64,000 nucleotides of DNA from JAWLDA01 sp041686855 (GCA_041686855.1 JAWLDA010000012.1:62001-126000), one strand, 5' to 3'. Positions 16,987 to 25,927 are shown, counted from the stretch's first letter. The notes: a model not told the origin generated them from the letters alone. Program-made: numbers and translations.

Positions 16987-19416
16987 CACGGAAGTGGCGT
17001 TGTTGCCCGCTTGGTGAGGAGCGATTCCTCCCGAGCGGGCAATGATTGCCGATAGGAATGGCAACGGCGGCTGGATCGGCGATATGACGACGATCGGCGC
17101 TGTTGTGGCGAATGTGGGCGAAAGCGGTAGCTGGGCTTTAGGATGAGCTGTTGCGCGTTCGTCAACCTACCGTCAGAGACAGGTGGAGGAACCTGGCGGA
17201 AAATGCACCGGAGCGGCGCCCCAAATCCCTGAAAGCGGCGTTGTCGCTAGCCTCGTGAGGAATGATTCCACGCGAGCGTGGAATCGCTCCCCAAATAAAT
17301 GGCAACAGCGGCCGGATCGGCGAGATGACGACGATCGGCGCTGTTGCGGCGAATGTGCGCGAGAGCGGTAGCTGGGCTTTAGGATGAGCCTCTACGCGTT
17401 CGTCAATCTACCGTCAGAGTCAGGTGGAGGAACCTTGCGGAAAATGCACCGGAGCGGCGCCCCAAATCCCTGAAAGCGGCGTTGTTGCTAGCCTCGTGAG
17501 GAATGATTCCACACGAGCGTGGAATCACTCCCCATATGAATGGCAACAGCGTCCAAATCAGCGATGTGTCCACGATCGGCGCTGATGTGGCAAGAGTACG
17601 CGAGAGCGGTAGCTGGGCTTTAGGCTGAGCCTCTGCGCGTCGGTCAACCTACCGTCAGAGTCAGGTGGACGAACCTAGCGGAAAATGCACCGGAGCGGCG
17701 CCCCAAATCCCTGAAAACAGCGTTGTTGCTAGCCTCGTGAGGAATGATTCCACACAGGCGTGGAATCGCTCCCCATATGAATGGCAACAGCGTTCAAATC
17801 AGCGATGTGTCCACGATCGGCGCTGATGTGGCAAGAGTACGCGAGAGCGGTAGCTGGGCTTTAGGCTGAGCCTCTACGCGTCGGTCAACCTACCGTCAGA
17901 GTCAGGTGGACGAACCTAGCGGAAAATGCACCGGAGCGGCGCCCCAAATCCCTGAAAACGGCGTTGTTGCCATTCTGGCGAGGAATGATTCCACACAGGC
18001 GTGGAATCGCTCCCCATATGAATGGCAACAGAGGCCAGATCGGTGAGGTGTCCACGATCGGCGCTGATGTGGCAAGAGTACGCGAGAGCGGTAGCTGGGC
18101 TTTAGGCTGAGCCCGTGCGCGTCCGTCAACCTACCGTCAGAGTCAGGTGGAGGAACCTGGCGGAAAATGCACCGGAGCGGCGCCCCAAATCCCTGAAAGC
18201 GGCGTTGTTGCTAGCCTCGTGAGGAATGATTCCACACGAGCGTGGAATCACTCCCCATATGAATGGCAACAGCGGCCGGATCGGCGAGATGACGACGATC
18301 GGCGCTGATGTGGCAAGAGTACGCGAGAGCGGTAGCTGGGCTTTAGGCTGAGCCTCTACGCGTTCGTCAACCTCACGTTACAGTCAGGCGGAGAAATACC
18401 GCGGAAAATGCGCAGAAACGGCACTCCAGGTCCCTGAAAACGGCGTTGTTGCTAGCCTCGTGAGGAATGATTCCACACGAGCGTGGAATCACTCCCCATA
18501 TGAATGGCAACAGCGGCCGGATCGGCGAGGTGTCCACAATCGCCGCTGATGTGGCGAAAGTGTGCGGGAGCGGTAGCTGGGCTTTAGATTGAGCCCCTGC
18601 ACGTCTATCGTCCTGGAGGCGCAGTCGGACAGAGAAATCAGGCGGAAAATGTACCGGAGCGGCGCCCCAAATCCCTGAAAGCGGCGTTGTTGCTAGCCTC
18701 GTGAGGAATGATTCCACACGAGCGTGGAATCACTCCCCATATGAATGGCAACAGCGGCCGGATCGGTGAGACGTCGACCATTGGCGCAAACGTGAAGAGA
18801 GTGCCCAAGCTCGGTAGCTGGGCTTTAGCTTGTGCCCGTGCACGTCTATCGTCCTGGAGGCGCAGTCGGACAGAGAAATCAGGCGGAAAATGTACCGGAG
18901 CGGCGCCCCAAATCCCTGAAAGCGGCGTTGTTGCTAGCCTCGTGAGGAATGATTCCACGCGAGCGTGGAATCACTCCCCATATGAATGGCAACAGCGGCT
19001 GGATCGGCGAGATGACGACGATCGGCGCTGTTGCAGCGAATGGGGGCGAAAGCGGTAGCTGGGCTTTAGGATGAGCTGTTGCGCGTTCGTCAACCTACCG
19101 TCAGAGACAGGTGGAGGAACCTGGCGGAAAATGCACCGGAGCGGCGCCCCAAATCCCTGAAAACAGCGTTGTTGCTAGCCTCGTGAGGAATGATTCCACG
19201 CGAGCGTGGAATCACTCCCCATATGAATGGCAACAGAGGCCGGATCGGTGAGACGTCGACCATTGGCGCAAACGTGAAGAGAGTGCCCAAGCGAGGTAGC
19301 TGGGCTTTAGCTTGTGCCCGTGCACGTCTATCGTCCTGGAGGCGCAGTCGGGCAGTGAAACTAGGTGGAAAATGGACTGAAAGGGCGCCCCAGATTGCTG
19401 AAAGCGGCCTTGCAAG
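16987..19416. repeat. Tandem array 1: ten units at an exact 241-bp period
   Basis: The word GATTCCAC or its degenerate form occurs at 17023, 17264, 17505, 17746, 17987, 18228, 18469, 18710, 18951 and 19192, and TAGCTGGG at 17128, 17369, 17610 and on to 19297. Every interval is 241 bases, with no indels. Each unit carries a GATTCCAC-(6 nt)-GTGGAATC hairpin, then GGCAACA, a GATCGGCG region, the TAGCTGGGCTTTA box 105 bases after the hairpin, and a tail ending CGGCGTTGTTGCTAGCC. The first unit is degenerate and the last fades out near 19416. A period not divisible by three argues against coding. A structured RNA, recombination or binding-site role is possible. Confidence 0.95.
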
Positions 19417-19439
19417 TGGGCGAAAGGTTAGCCACGTTG

Positions 19440-19640
19440 TACCGCGGCAGAGTGATCGCAGTACTGATAGCCAGGTCACAGTAATGACGAAGAAGGAGCC
19501 CAGTAATGACGAGGAAGGAGCCCAGCAATGACAAGGCAAGATCACAGTAGTAATAGGACAGGATCACAGTAATGAAGGGGTAGCGGTAATGACGGAACTG
19601 ACGGAGCGCAGTAAATGAAGGGGCAGTAATCCCACAGAGT
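19440..19640. repeat. Degenerate 22-bp tandem repeats
   Basis: Around 19477-19520 the unit CAGTAATGACGAAGAAGGAG occurs two to three times and then decays through CACAGTAGTAATAGGACAGG and CACAGTAATGAAGG forms to about 19640. It follows directly on the end of tandem array 1. No gene is visible. Confidence 0.7.
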
Positions 19641-19648
19641 ATATCCCG

Positions 19649-19687
19649 GCGGCTCTTCTCGCGCTGAATAGCTCAGAGGAGAGCCGC
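19649..19687. other. Hairpin near the gdx-like gene 3' end
   Basis: GCGGCTCTTCTC (19649-19660) and GAGGAGAGCCGC (19676-19687) pair at 11 of 12 positions. A second, related GAGGTGAGCCGC copy lies 36 bases further on (19712). It may end the minus-strand exporter transcript, but it lacks a T-run. Confidence 0.5.
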
Positions 19688-19800
19688 GACACCCTGCTCG
19701 CAGTTGGCTTAGAGGTGAGCCGCTACACGGTGCTCGCTGCGAAACGTCGCGAATTGTCCAGGCCGACTGTCCCGGCACACTCCACGAACGGGGATGCGTA

Positions 19801-20124
19801 CTACGGACTGCTTATCTTCAAACCCACAATTCCAAATAAGATCATCGAAATGAAGAAAAGCCGTATCGGTGCGCTGGATTCACCGAGAAGGAAAATCCCA
19901 ACCAAGACGGAACCCAAAGCGCCGATGCCTGTCCAAACGCCATACGCGGTGCCCAACGGGAGGGTTCTCATCGATACGGAAAGGAGCGCGAAACTGATGA
20001 TCATGGCAGCGAGTGTAGCGACACTCGGCCAAAAGCGGGTGAACCCCTCGGAGTATTTCATCCCCGTCGCCCACACCACTTCCAGGATACCCGCGATCAT
20101 AAGGTAGATCCACGCCAACAGCAA
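19801..20124 (-). CDS. gdx: SMR-family guanidinium exporter-like protein (Gdx/SugE)
   Basis: A 107-residue protein with four transmembrane helices. The first helix carries the essential Glu in AGILEVVWATGMKYSEGF, and the sequence WPSVATLAAMIISFALL followed by PLGTAYGVWTGIGALGSVLVG matches the SugE/Gdx branch of small multidrug resistance transporters, which export guanidinium in exchange for protons. The TTG start has AGGGAGG just upstream. I saw no convincing guanidine riboswitch in the 130 bases before it. An EmrE-type drug exporter is less likely given the GMKYSEGF motif. Confidence 0.85.
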   Translation of the reverse strand: MLLAWIYLMIAGILEVVWATGMKYSEGFTRFWPSVATLAAMIISFALLSVSMRTLPLGTAYGVWTGIGALGSVLVGIFLLGESSAPIRLFFISMILFGIVGLKISSP

Positions 20125-20457
20125 CAGCCTCCCTGTCGGCCTATTTTATCACATCTACCTCACTCCATTAGTCACTCCATGTTACTAATCAAGTTATTGC
20201 GTTATTTGTTGGTTCGATAATCACACCATCCATCGCACGATAATTGCACGAGTAATGACTCCAATTGAAGGCCCCGGCTGCACGTTGCGCTGCCATAGTT
20301 GCAAGTTCCAATGCCCCGGCTGCACGTTGCGCTGCCATAGTTGCAAGTTCCAATGCCCCGACTGCACGTTGCGCTGCCATAGTTGCAAGTTCCAATGCCC
20401 CGGCTGCAAGTTTCAATGCCATAGATGCAAGTTCCGATGCCCCAGTCGCACGTTTGC
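20125..20457. repeat. 42-bp tandem repeat between gdx and sulfatase
   Basis: Units begin at 20271, 20313 and 20355 (nearly identical, GCCCCGGCTGCACGTTGCGC at the head), then a degenerate copy at 20397 and a partial one at 20439. The repeat runs right up to the sulfatase stop codon at 20458. Because 42 is a multiple of three, both strands stay open and give artificial ORFs (a CxxC-rich one on plus, an Ala-Leu-rich one on minus). The remaining 20125-20270 is AT-richer leader of the exporter gene. Confidence 0.9.
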
Positions 20458-21768
20458 TCAGCCGGCCTTTAGACTCTCCTCCCACCTGTCGATCGCTGCG
20501 CTCAGCTCTCTTACAACGTCCGGACGCTCCTGTGCCAGATTCACCCGCTCGCCGGGGTCGCTCTCGAGGTCAGAGAGGTGGACGGGGTCGGCCTCTGGTT
20601 CGTCAAGGAGGAGACCGTTGCGGACGAGCTTCCATTGACCGCGGCGCACGGCGGTCTGCCGGTTGTACTTCCAAAAGATCTCCTGACGCGGGCTCGGATC
20701 CCCGGACGAGATCATCGGCATGAGATCGAGACCATCGACGTCGTAGGGGCTCGGATCGCCTCCGGCTGCACACAAGAGGGTAGGGAAGATGTCCATGCCC
20801 GTGCCGAGTTGGTCGTTCACGACGCCGGAAGGAATGGCATCGGGCCAGCTCATGATAGCCGGAAGGTGGATGCCGCCGTCAAAAAGGCTCGCCTTGTGCC
20901 CCCGCAACCCGCCCGTGCTGCCACCGGGGTAGGGTTCCTCTCGGCCGTCCATCCAGTTGCGGGTCTCCCGCGACGGACCGTGGTCCGGCTGAAAAAAGAT
21001 GCACGTCTCCTCAAAGATTCCCTGATCTTTTAGTTCGCCCACGATGGCTCCAATGCTGTCGTCCATGACGCTCACCATGGCGGCGTATATCTGCTTCTCC
21101 CAGGGCAGGTGAGCGAAGCGCTCCAGGTACTCCGGCGGAGCGTGCATGGGGTAGTGCGGCGTGTTGTACGGAATGTACAAAAAGAAAGGACGCTCGTCAT
21201 CGCTTCTACGACTCGTACGCCGCAGGTACGCGAGGGCTCGTTCGGTGACGAGGTCGATGAAGTATCGGCCGTTCTCGTACACCTCGCGCCCGTTCTCCCA
21301 CAAGTCGTGGACCGGGTCGATCGTATTGCCGGCGAGTCCCCAATAAAAGATGTGCGAATAGTAATCGATGCAGCCATTGACAAAGCCAAACCACTCGTCG
21401 AAGCCTCGGTCCTCCGGACGGCACGGATGCCACGCTCCCAGGTGCCACTTGCCGAACATCGCCGTCCGATACCCTTCGGCCTTCAACGCATCGGCGAGGG
21501 TGGGAACACCCGGCGTGAGTCCCAGTTTGCCGACGGCCGGTGAGACGTTACCTTGGACTCCGACCGTGGCAGGGTAGCGACCCGTGAGGAGCCCCGCCCT
21601 TGAGGCGGAGCAGATCGGAGCGCTCGAGTACCACTGTGTGAAGCGGACTCCGCCTTCCGCCAGCGCATCGAGATGAGGCGTCCGGCACACCTCGGACCCC
21701 ATGCACGAGAGGTCCCCGTAACCCAGGTCGTCCGCCATAAAGACGATGACGTTCGGTCGTTTGCTCAT
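20458..21768 (-). CDS. Type I sulfatase
   Basis: A 436-residue protein. It has the metal-binding DDLGYGD near residue 13, the maturation motif ICSASRAGLLTGR (Cys 53 in C-x-A-x-R, the residue converted to formylglycine), GKWHLG, and a second metal site at FQPDHG. No signal peptide is visible, so it probably acts in the cytoplasm on imported sulfated sugars. The next gene upstream on this strand, a mannonate dehydratase-like gene, ends 34 bases before this start, suggesting one operon. A formylglycine-generating or anaerobic sulfatase-maturating enzyme would be needed from elsewhere. Confidence 0.9.
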   Translation of the reverse strand: MSKRPNVIVFMADDLGYGDLSCMGSEVCRTPHLDALAEGGVRFTQWYSSAPICSASRAGLLTGRYPATVGVQGNVSPAVGKLGLTPGVPTLADALKAEGYRTAMFGKWHLGAWHPCRPEDRGFDEWFGFVNGCIDYYSHIFYWGLAGNTIDPVHDLWENGREVYENGRYFIDLVTERALAYLRRTSRRSDDERPFFLYIPYNTPHYPMHAPPEYLERFAHLPWEKQIYAAMVSVMDDSIGAIVGELKDQGIFEETCIFFQPDHGPSRETRNWMDGREEPYPGGSTGGLRGHKASLFDGGIHLPAIMSWPDAIPSGVVNDQLGTGMDIFPTLLCAAGGDPSPYDVDGLDLMPMISSGDPSPRQEIFWKYNRQTAVRRGQWKLVRNGLLLDEPEADPVHLSDLESDPGERVNLAQERPDVVRELSAAIDRWEESLKAG

Positions 21769-21802
21769 GAACCGGGTTCATCCTTTCAAAGCGTGTTTCC
21801 TA

Positions 21803-22759
21803 TTACGAAACAGTCGCCAGCGCTGCCAGCAGCCCCTTAATGTAACCGACGGAGTAGGCGAGGCCGACGCCGCCGTGGTCGTCGTCTCCCTGGAGGCGCG
21901 GAATATGGTCGGCGTTGAGGCATCCGTCGAAGCCGACGCGCTTCAACTCAAGCAGAATCTTAAACATGTTCATATCCCCGTCGTCGAGGAGCGTCTCCTC
22001 ATAGCCGCCCGCCGTCGCCAGGCTGCCGCGCACATTGCGCAGGTGAACGGCGAAGATGCGGCCCTTCCGCCCGTAGTTGTGGATCTCGTCGAGGACGAGC
22101 GCCGATCCGCCGGCTTCGGCGCGGGTTCCGCAGCAGTAGAGGTAGCCGACGCACGCATTGGGGAACTCGTCGATCACCCGGTGGTACCCGAGTCCGCCCA
22201 AGGGCGTGTCATGGTTGGGCGTATCCGAGGGGTGAATGGCGAGTTTCACACCGTACTCTTCGGCGATCGGCACCATCTCCCGGTAGGCGGCTCGAAAGTG
22301 CTCCCACCAGTTCTCTAGAGCTTCGTAGGTGCGGGGCTGAGGGGCGTCGGCAAAGGTAAGGCTCTCGGCGCGGGCGAGGTAGCCGCCCCGATGAAGAGCC
22401 CGGTACTTAAACGTCTGATCAGGGTACGTGTCGCCGGCGAAACGCTGCCTAGCGAGCGGCACGCCCGCTTCCCCAAAGACGCGCAGGGCGTTGCAAACAT
22501 TCTCAAGCTCTTTCTCCGCCCCGGGCAGGTCCTGCATAAAGCGCTCTGTCAGGTTGGGAAGGGTGACCCGGTTGATGGCAAGGCCGTAGCGGCTGAGACG
22601 CCTCTTAATGCGCAGAAGCGCGTCGAGGTCGGGGTAACCCTGCTCCTTCACTCCCGGTAGACTCGCACCTTGTATGAAGTCGATGCAATCGGCGCCGAGC
22701 TGCGTCACTTGGGTGAGATACGCATCTGAGAGATCCTTGTTCCATACCGACACCTTCAA
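21803..22759 (-). CDS. Mannonate dehydratase-like (UxuA family) TIM-barrel protein
   Basis: A 318-residue TIM-barrel. It shows AIHPSDTPNHDTPLGG, CCGTRAEAGG, VHLRNVRGS and DDGDMNMFKILLELKRVGFDG, which correspond to UxuA metal-ligand and substrate regions (H-x-x-D, C, H-x-R-N, D-G-D-M). UxuA converts D-mannonate to 2-keto-3-deoxygluconate in hexuronate degradation. The protein is shorter than typical UxuA (about 350-390), so a related xylose-isomerase-like dehydratase is possible. A TTG start is preceded by GGAGGTG eight bases away. Probably transcribed with the sulfatase for uronate-rich sulfated glycans. Confidence 0.7.
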   Translation of the reverse strand: MKVSVWNKDLSDAYLTQVTQLGADCIDFIQGASLPGVKEQGYPDLDALLRIKRRLSRYGLAINRVTLPNLTERFMQDLPGAEKELENVCNALRVFGEAGVPLARQRFAGDTYPDQTFKYRALHRGGYLARAESLTFADAPQPRTYEALENWWEHFRAAYREMVPIAEEYGVKLAIHPSDTPNHDTPLGGLGYHRVIDEFPNACVGYLYCCGTRAEAGGSALVLDEIHNYGRKGRIFAVHLRNVRGSLATAGGYEETLLDDGDMNMFKILLELKRVGFDGCLNADHIPRLQGDDDHGGVGLAYSVGYIKGLLAALATVS

Positions 22760-23130
22760 TGTAAAGGCACCTCCGTGGGCTTATGGCCGAACGCATAACG
22801 GCGAACGCGTAACCGCGCGTGTGTAACGCCGATTACATCACGGCAACGCGTAGAGGTGTCCACACTTAGGTGCTGAGGAGACATCTCCTGCACGATGGGG
22901 AGAATGGCCGAGAGCGCCGAGAGCGCCGAGAACGCCGAGGACCGCCCCACTCGAAGCAGGACGGTCCTCGCCTGGAACCGGGTTCACGTTGTTTCCCTTC
23001 GAACGACGTTAACGATTGTCAACGAACGCAACGAACTCATCGAACGCAACGAACTCATCGAACGCATCGAATGCATCGAATGCATCGAATGCACCGAACG
23101 GACCGAACGCCACGACCGTCAACGACCGCT
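22760..23130. repeat. Intergenic 9- and 18-bp repeat tracts
   Basis: Two repeat tracts: about 22906-22940 with GAGCGCCGA-type 9-mers, and about 23027-23115 with GAACGCAACGAACTCATC twice, followed by decaying ATCGAATGC and ACCGAACG 9-mers. They end about 15 bases from the stop of the next minus-strand gene. No gene or RNA is recognisable. Confidence 0.75.
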
Positions 23131-23613
23131 TTAAAGCGTCGGCTGGCCGTTAAAGACGAACTTGAGGAGCTCTTCGTGCCATTGCGTGATGATGTTCTTG
23201 TATTCGTCGTCGTCTCGGTTGCGACCGATAAACGTTACGGCGAACGGCAGGTACTGACCGTTTCCGAGCGTGTTTGTGGAAAAGGGAGTCCAGACGTTGG
23301 CGGTGGGGGAGTAGGCGACGATCAAGACGCCGAGGGTGTGCTCTCTCCCATCTGTATCCAGTGAGAGCCACCCGTGGCAGTCGTCAATCTCCTTCTCGTC
23401 TGCGTCAATAATTTCGCAGCAGTTGAGGTCGATCGACAGCCCAAGGACCTCCACGTCTACCAGTGTCGCAATCTCCCAGTGATGGTTTTCGATATCCGGG
23501 TCGTAGTCTTCGTCGATGGGACCAGCGATGAAGATGGCGATACTGGTTCCTACCTGCTGGGTGGAGAGTTTCCGTTGCACACGATCCTGAATGAGGTCAA
23601 AGACCCTATTCAT
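23131..23613 (-). CDS. Hypothetical acidic protein
   Basis: A 160-residue soluble protein of unknown family. It is acidic (DEDYDPDIENHHWE, CCEIIDADEKEIDDC) with three cysteines and ends in a helix QWHEELLKFVF. The ATG at 23613 follows GGGAGGG by six bases, favouring it over an earlier in-frame ATG. No signal peptide or membrane segment is visible. Neighbours give no clue. Confidence 0.6.
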   Translation of the reverse strand: MNRVFDLIQDRVQRKLSTQQVGTSIAIFIAGPIDEDYDPDIENHHWEIATLVDVEVLGLSIDLNCCEIIDADEKEIDDCHGWLSLDTDGREHTLGVLIVAYSPTANVWTPFSTNTLGNGQYLPFAVTFIGRNRDDDEYKNIITQWHEELLKFVFNGQPTL

Positions 23614-23775
23614 GTGAATCCCTCCCATTGAACTTGACTAGTCATGCGTATTCGGAAATTAGGAGAGGGTCGATGGGGCATGGGGGCTATTTCTGTTCAC
23701 GGGGTAGGAGGCCGTAGTGGGTATCGTGGGGAAGGTGCGGCTATCGCCAAAGTGCTTGCGAGTGCGAGGGAACGC
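23614..23775. other. Short intergenic, nothing recognised
   Basis: About 160 bases between the hypothetical gene start and a terminator hairpin; no gene, repeat or regulatory site is evident. Confidence 0.4.
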
Positions 23776-23812
23776 AAAAAGGCTGGGGAGCTTTGATGCG
23801 CCCCAGCCTTTC
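23776..23812 (-). terminator. Rho-independent terminator of the secreted-protein pair
   Basis: On the minus strand AAAGGCTGGGG pairs with CCCCAGCCTTT around a 12-base loop and is followed by a run of five Ts. It lies about 135 bases after the stop of the gene at 23946. Confidence 0.85.
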
Positions 23813-23945
23813 CGTACGCTTGTCCAGCGTTCATCCAAGCGGTGGATCGATCTTCACGTCGTTCGTCGGACCTGCGTCGAACGGTCCGCTTCCCATCGTT
23901 CAACGGCCGCTACTATTTGGCCCGCTACCATAGATCCAACGGCTG

Positions 23946-25406
23946 CTATTCCTCGTCGACGACGTGGTAGGCCAAGCGGAAGGCCGGCAGTTCGGCCCCC
24001 GGGTGATCGGGCACGTTCAACATCGGCAGGCGGAACGGATCGGAGCTCACCGCGCCCATATTCCCCTTATAGATGGCGGGGTACAGGTCGATGTAGTGCC
24101 AGCCCGGACGGGTGTCAGCGTAGAAGTAGATGGTCACGTCGCCCTGGGTGTTAAAGCCGCACGCATACCCGATGTAGGCGTTGTCGTGCACCATCGTGAT
24201 GATGTTCTCCGTCTCGGTCCAGCCAATCCCCTTGAGCTGGATGGTCATCATCTCGCCCGGCTTCACCTCGGTCGGCGTAAACTGCGCCACACTCGGTTGA
24301 ATCGTGTAGACCGCCGTCGCCAGCGGCTCGGACGAGCCAGCCACAGTAGCCCGAATGGTGTGGGCGCCTCCGAGATCGTCCGGCGTCTCACCTTCCCATT
24401 GGAAGGCGCCGTCTTGGTCGGCGACTGCGCTGCCGAGCGTGATCCAGTCCTCTTGCCAACCTTGACCCGAGACGCGATTCCCCACGACGCGGCTCCAGGT
24501 GAGTTGCACCTCAGCGCCTGCGGGGAACCCTCTCGCATCGATTGCCAGCGTTTCACCGACGTGGCCGGTGGCGTAATTCAGACTGAGAGTGGGGCCGGAG
24601 CCTGCCTCATCCGCCTCGAAAGGAAGTCGCGGCAGGGTCTGCTCACTGGGAGCGCTTGGAACCACCGCCTCACCCTCGGTGATACGGAACGTGGTAAAGT
24701 ACGGCTCGTTCAGGCCGGGAATGTAGTTGGGCGACTGCCGCGGGTTGAGGTAGGGCGCGGTGTAGGCGCCTCGCATCAACTGTATGCTGTGCACCCCAGG
24801 CTCTCCGACCGCTGGAATGGTAACTCGGGCCGTACCCCGTGTGTTGATTGCAGTGACGATCCCTGTAAACCGGTTGTCGTAAAGAATGTGCCGCAAGTAG
24901 TCGTACGGACGGAAACCGACCCCTTTTACGGTCACTTCGATCGGCGTGCCGACAGGGCCTGAGGTTGGGGAGACAGAGATCGTCGGTTCCACCAAAATCC
25001 CTTGGCGCGCCGCTTGCGTGCCGTCCGCATAGTCAATCGTGACGTTGTGCAGGTAACCGAAGTCTTCGGGAACTGCGAACGAGAGTCGAACACTGCCCTG
25101 GTCATCGGTGACGCCCTCGGCGAGCGTGAGCGTTTGGTCGTGATACTCAATTCCGTTGAAGGTCCCTGCTACAAGGTCGGCGGCCCACTCCGGACGGTTG
25201 GTGTGCCACGTGAGCTGGACTCTTTTTCCAGGCTCGAGACCTTGGGCAATCGCTTCGATAGGTGAGTCGACGTGGGCTCGGGCGGGGTTGAGCTGCAGCG
25301 TTGGCGCGGCGAAGACCGCTCCTGAGAGTGTCAGGAGCAGTCCCACCGTCAACGCGAGGCAACCCCAAAGTGTCGAGCCTCGCCGCCCGTTTCGGGGCGT
25401 TCTCAT
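23946..25406 (-). CDS. Secreted Ig/TIG-repeat protein
   Basis: A 486-residue protein with a signal peptide (LLTLSGAVFAAP). The mature part is a series of beta-sandwich modules of about 100 residues: one from residue 35 (LQLNPARAHVDSPIEAIAQG), one near 140 (ISVSPTSGPVGTPIEVTVKG, a classic IPT/TIG start), one near 275 (LSLNYATGHVGETLAIDARG) and one near 375 (AQFTPTEVKPGEMMTIQLKG). It is probably a cell-surface binding or structural protein. Its ATG overlaps the stop of the upstream gene (ATGA at 25406-25403), so the two are translationally coupled. Confidence 0.7.
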   Translation of the reverse strand: MRTPRNGRRGSTLWGCLALTVGLLLTLSGAVFAAPTLQLNPARAHVDSPIEAIAQGLEPGKRVQLTWHTNRPEWAADLVAGTFNGIEYHDQTLTLAEGVTDDQGSVRLSFAVPEDFGYLHNVTIDYADGTQAARQGILVEPTISVSPTSGPVGTPIEVTVKGVGFRPYDYLRHILYDNRFTGIVTAINTRGTARVTIPAVGEPGVHSIQLMRGAYTAPYLNPRQSPNYIPGLNEPYFTTFRITEGEAVVPSAPSEQTLPRLPFEADEAGSGPTLSLNYATGHVGETLAIDARGFPAGAEVQLTWSRVVGNRVSGQGWQEDWITLGSAVADQDGAFQWEGETPDDLGGAHTIRATVAGSSEPLATAVYTIQPSVAQFTPTEVKPGEMMTIQLKGIGWTETENIITMVHDNAYIGYACGFNTQGDVTIYFYADTRPGWHYIDLYPAIYKGNMGAVSSDPFRLPMLNVPDHPGAELPAFRLAYHVVDEE

Positions 25407-25927
25407 CCTTGAGCGCCTCCGCCCGGTGCGGGCGGCATGATCATCAATGCGGGAATGCCGATGTTTTGACCGATGGGCTCAAAGGTGCCGGTGCGTCCGG
25501 ATGCGTCGGTCACCTTGATGCTCCAGTTGACGACGCCGGCCGGGTAGTCGTTGGGGATCACCCAGTGGGTCGTCCAATAGAAGTCTTGATTGGGGGCTCC
25601 CGGTGGGTGGGGACCCATGTGCGTGGGAAGGGTCAAGTCGCCCAGCTGCACCTCGACCTTGACGCCTCGCTCTTCGGCAGCCGCCGGGTCGATGTAGGCG
25701 CCACCGTCGGCGTCATACACCTTGACGCGGAAGACCGTCGCCTCGCCATGCAGGAAGACGCTGTTGGGCACGCAGACCGGGCCCTTGGGCACGCCTTCGC
25801 CGCCACGGACGATATCCGCCTGGATCAGGTAGTCACCTGATGCGAAGGCGGCGCCCGCAAAGAGGATCAGCGATGCCACTGCGACGGTGAGAAGCACCGT
25901 CAACTTTCGTGCGGACAAGCTCTTCAT
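25403..25927 (-). CDS. Secreted hypothetical protein
   Basis: A 174-residue exported protein with a clear signal peptide (SLILFAGAAFASG). The mature part looks like a single beta-sandwich: VPNSVFLHGEATVFRVKVYD, GVKVEVQLGDLTLP, WVIPNDYPAGVVNWSIKV, DASGRTGTFEP. Several tryptophan and proline residues and the WSIKVTDASGRTG end resemble bacterial Ig-like modules. AGGAGGTTGGAG precedes the ATG at 25927, which fixes the start. It is the first gene of a two-gene operon with the TIG-repeat protein; the pair may form one surface complex. Confidence 0.65.
   Translation of the reverse strand: MKSLSARKLTVLLTVAVASLILFAGAAFASGDYLIQADIVRGGEGVPKGPVCVPNSVFLHGEATVFRVKVYDADGGAYIDPAAAEERGVKVEVQLGDLTLPTHMGPHPPGAPNQDFYWTTHWVIPNDYPAGVVNWSIKVTDASGRTGTFEPIGQNIGIPALMIMPPAPGGGAQG

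Noticed and set aside
16987..19416. CRISPR array
   Set aside because: The period is 241 bases, there are no short identical repeats with unique spacers, and no cas genes are nearby.
20125..20230. Guanidine riboswitch upstream of the gdx-like gene
   Set aside because: I looked for paired hairpins with ACGR loops or the ykkC core and found none convincing.
20189..20485. Ala-Leu-rich repeat protein on the minus strand
   Set aside because: Same minisatellite read on the other strand; overlaps the sulfatase 3' end and has no ribosome site.
20255..20638. CxxC-repeat zinc-ribbon-like protein on the plus strand
   Set aside because: It is a by-product of the 42-bp minisatellite and then runs antisense through the sulfatase gene; no ribosome site.
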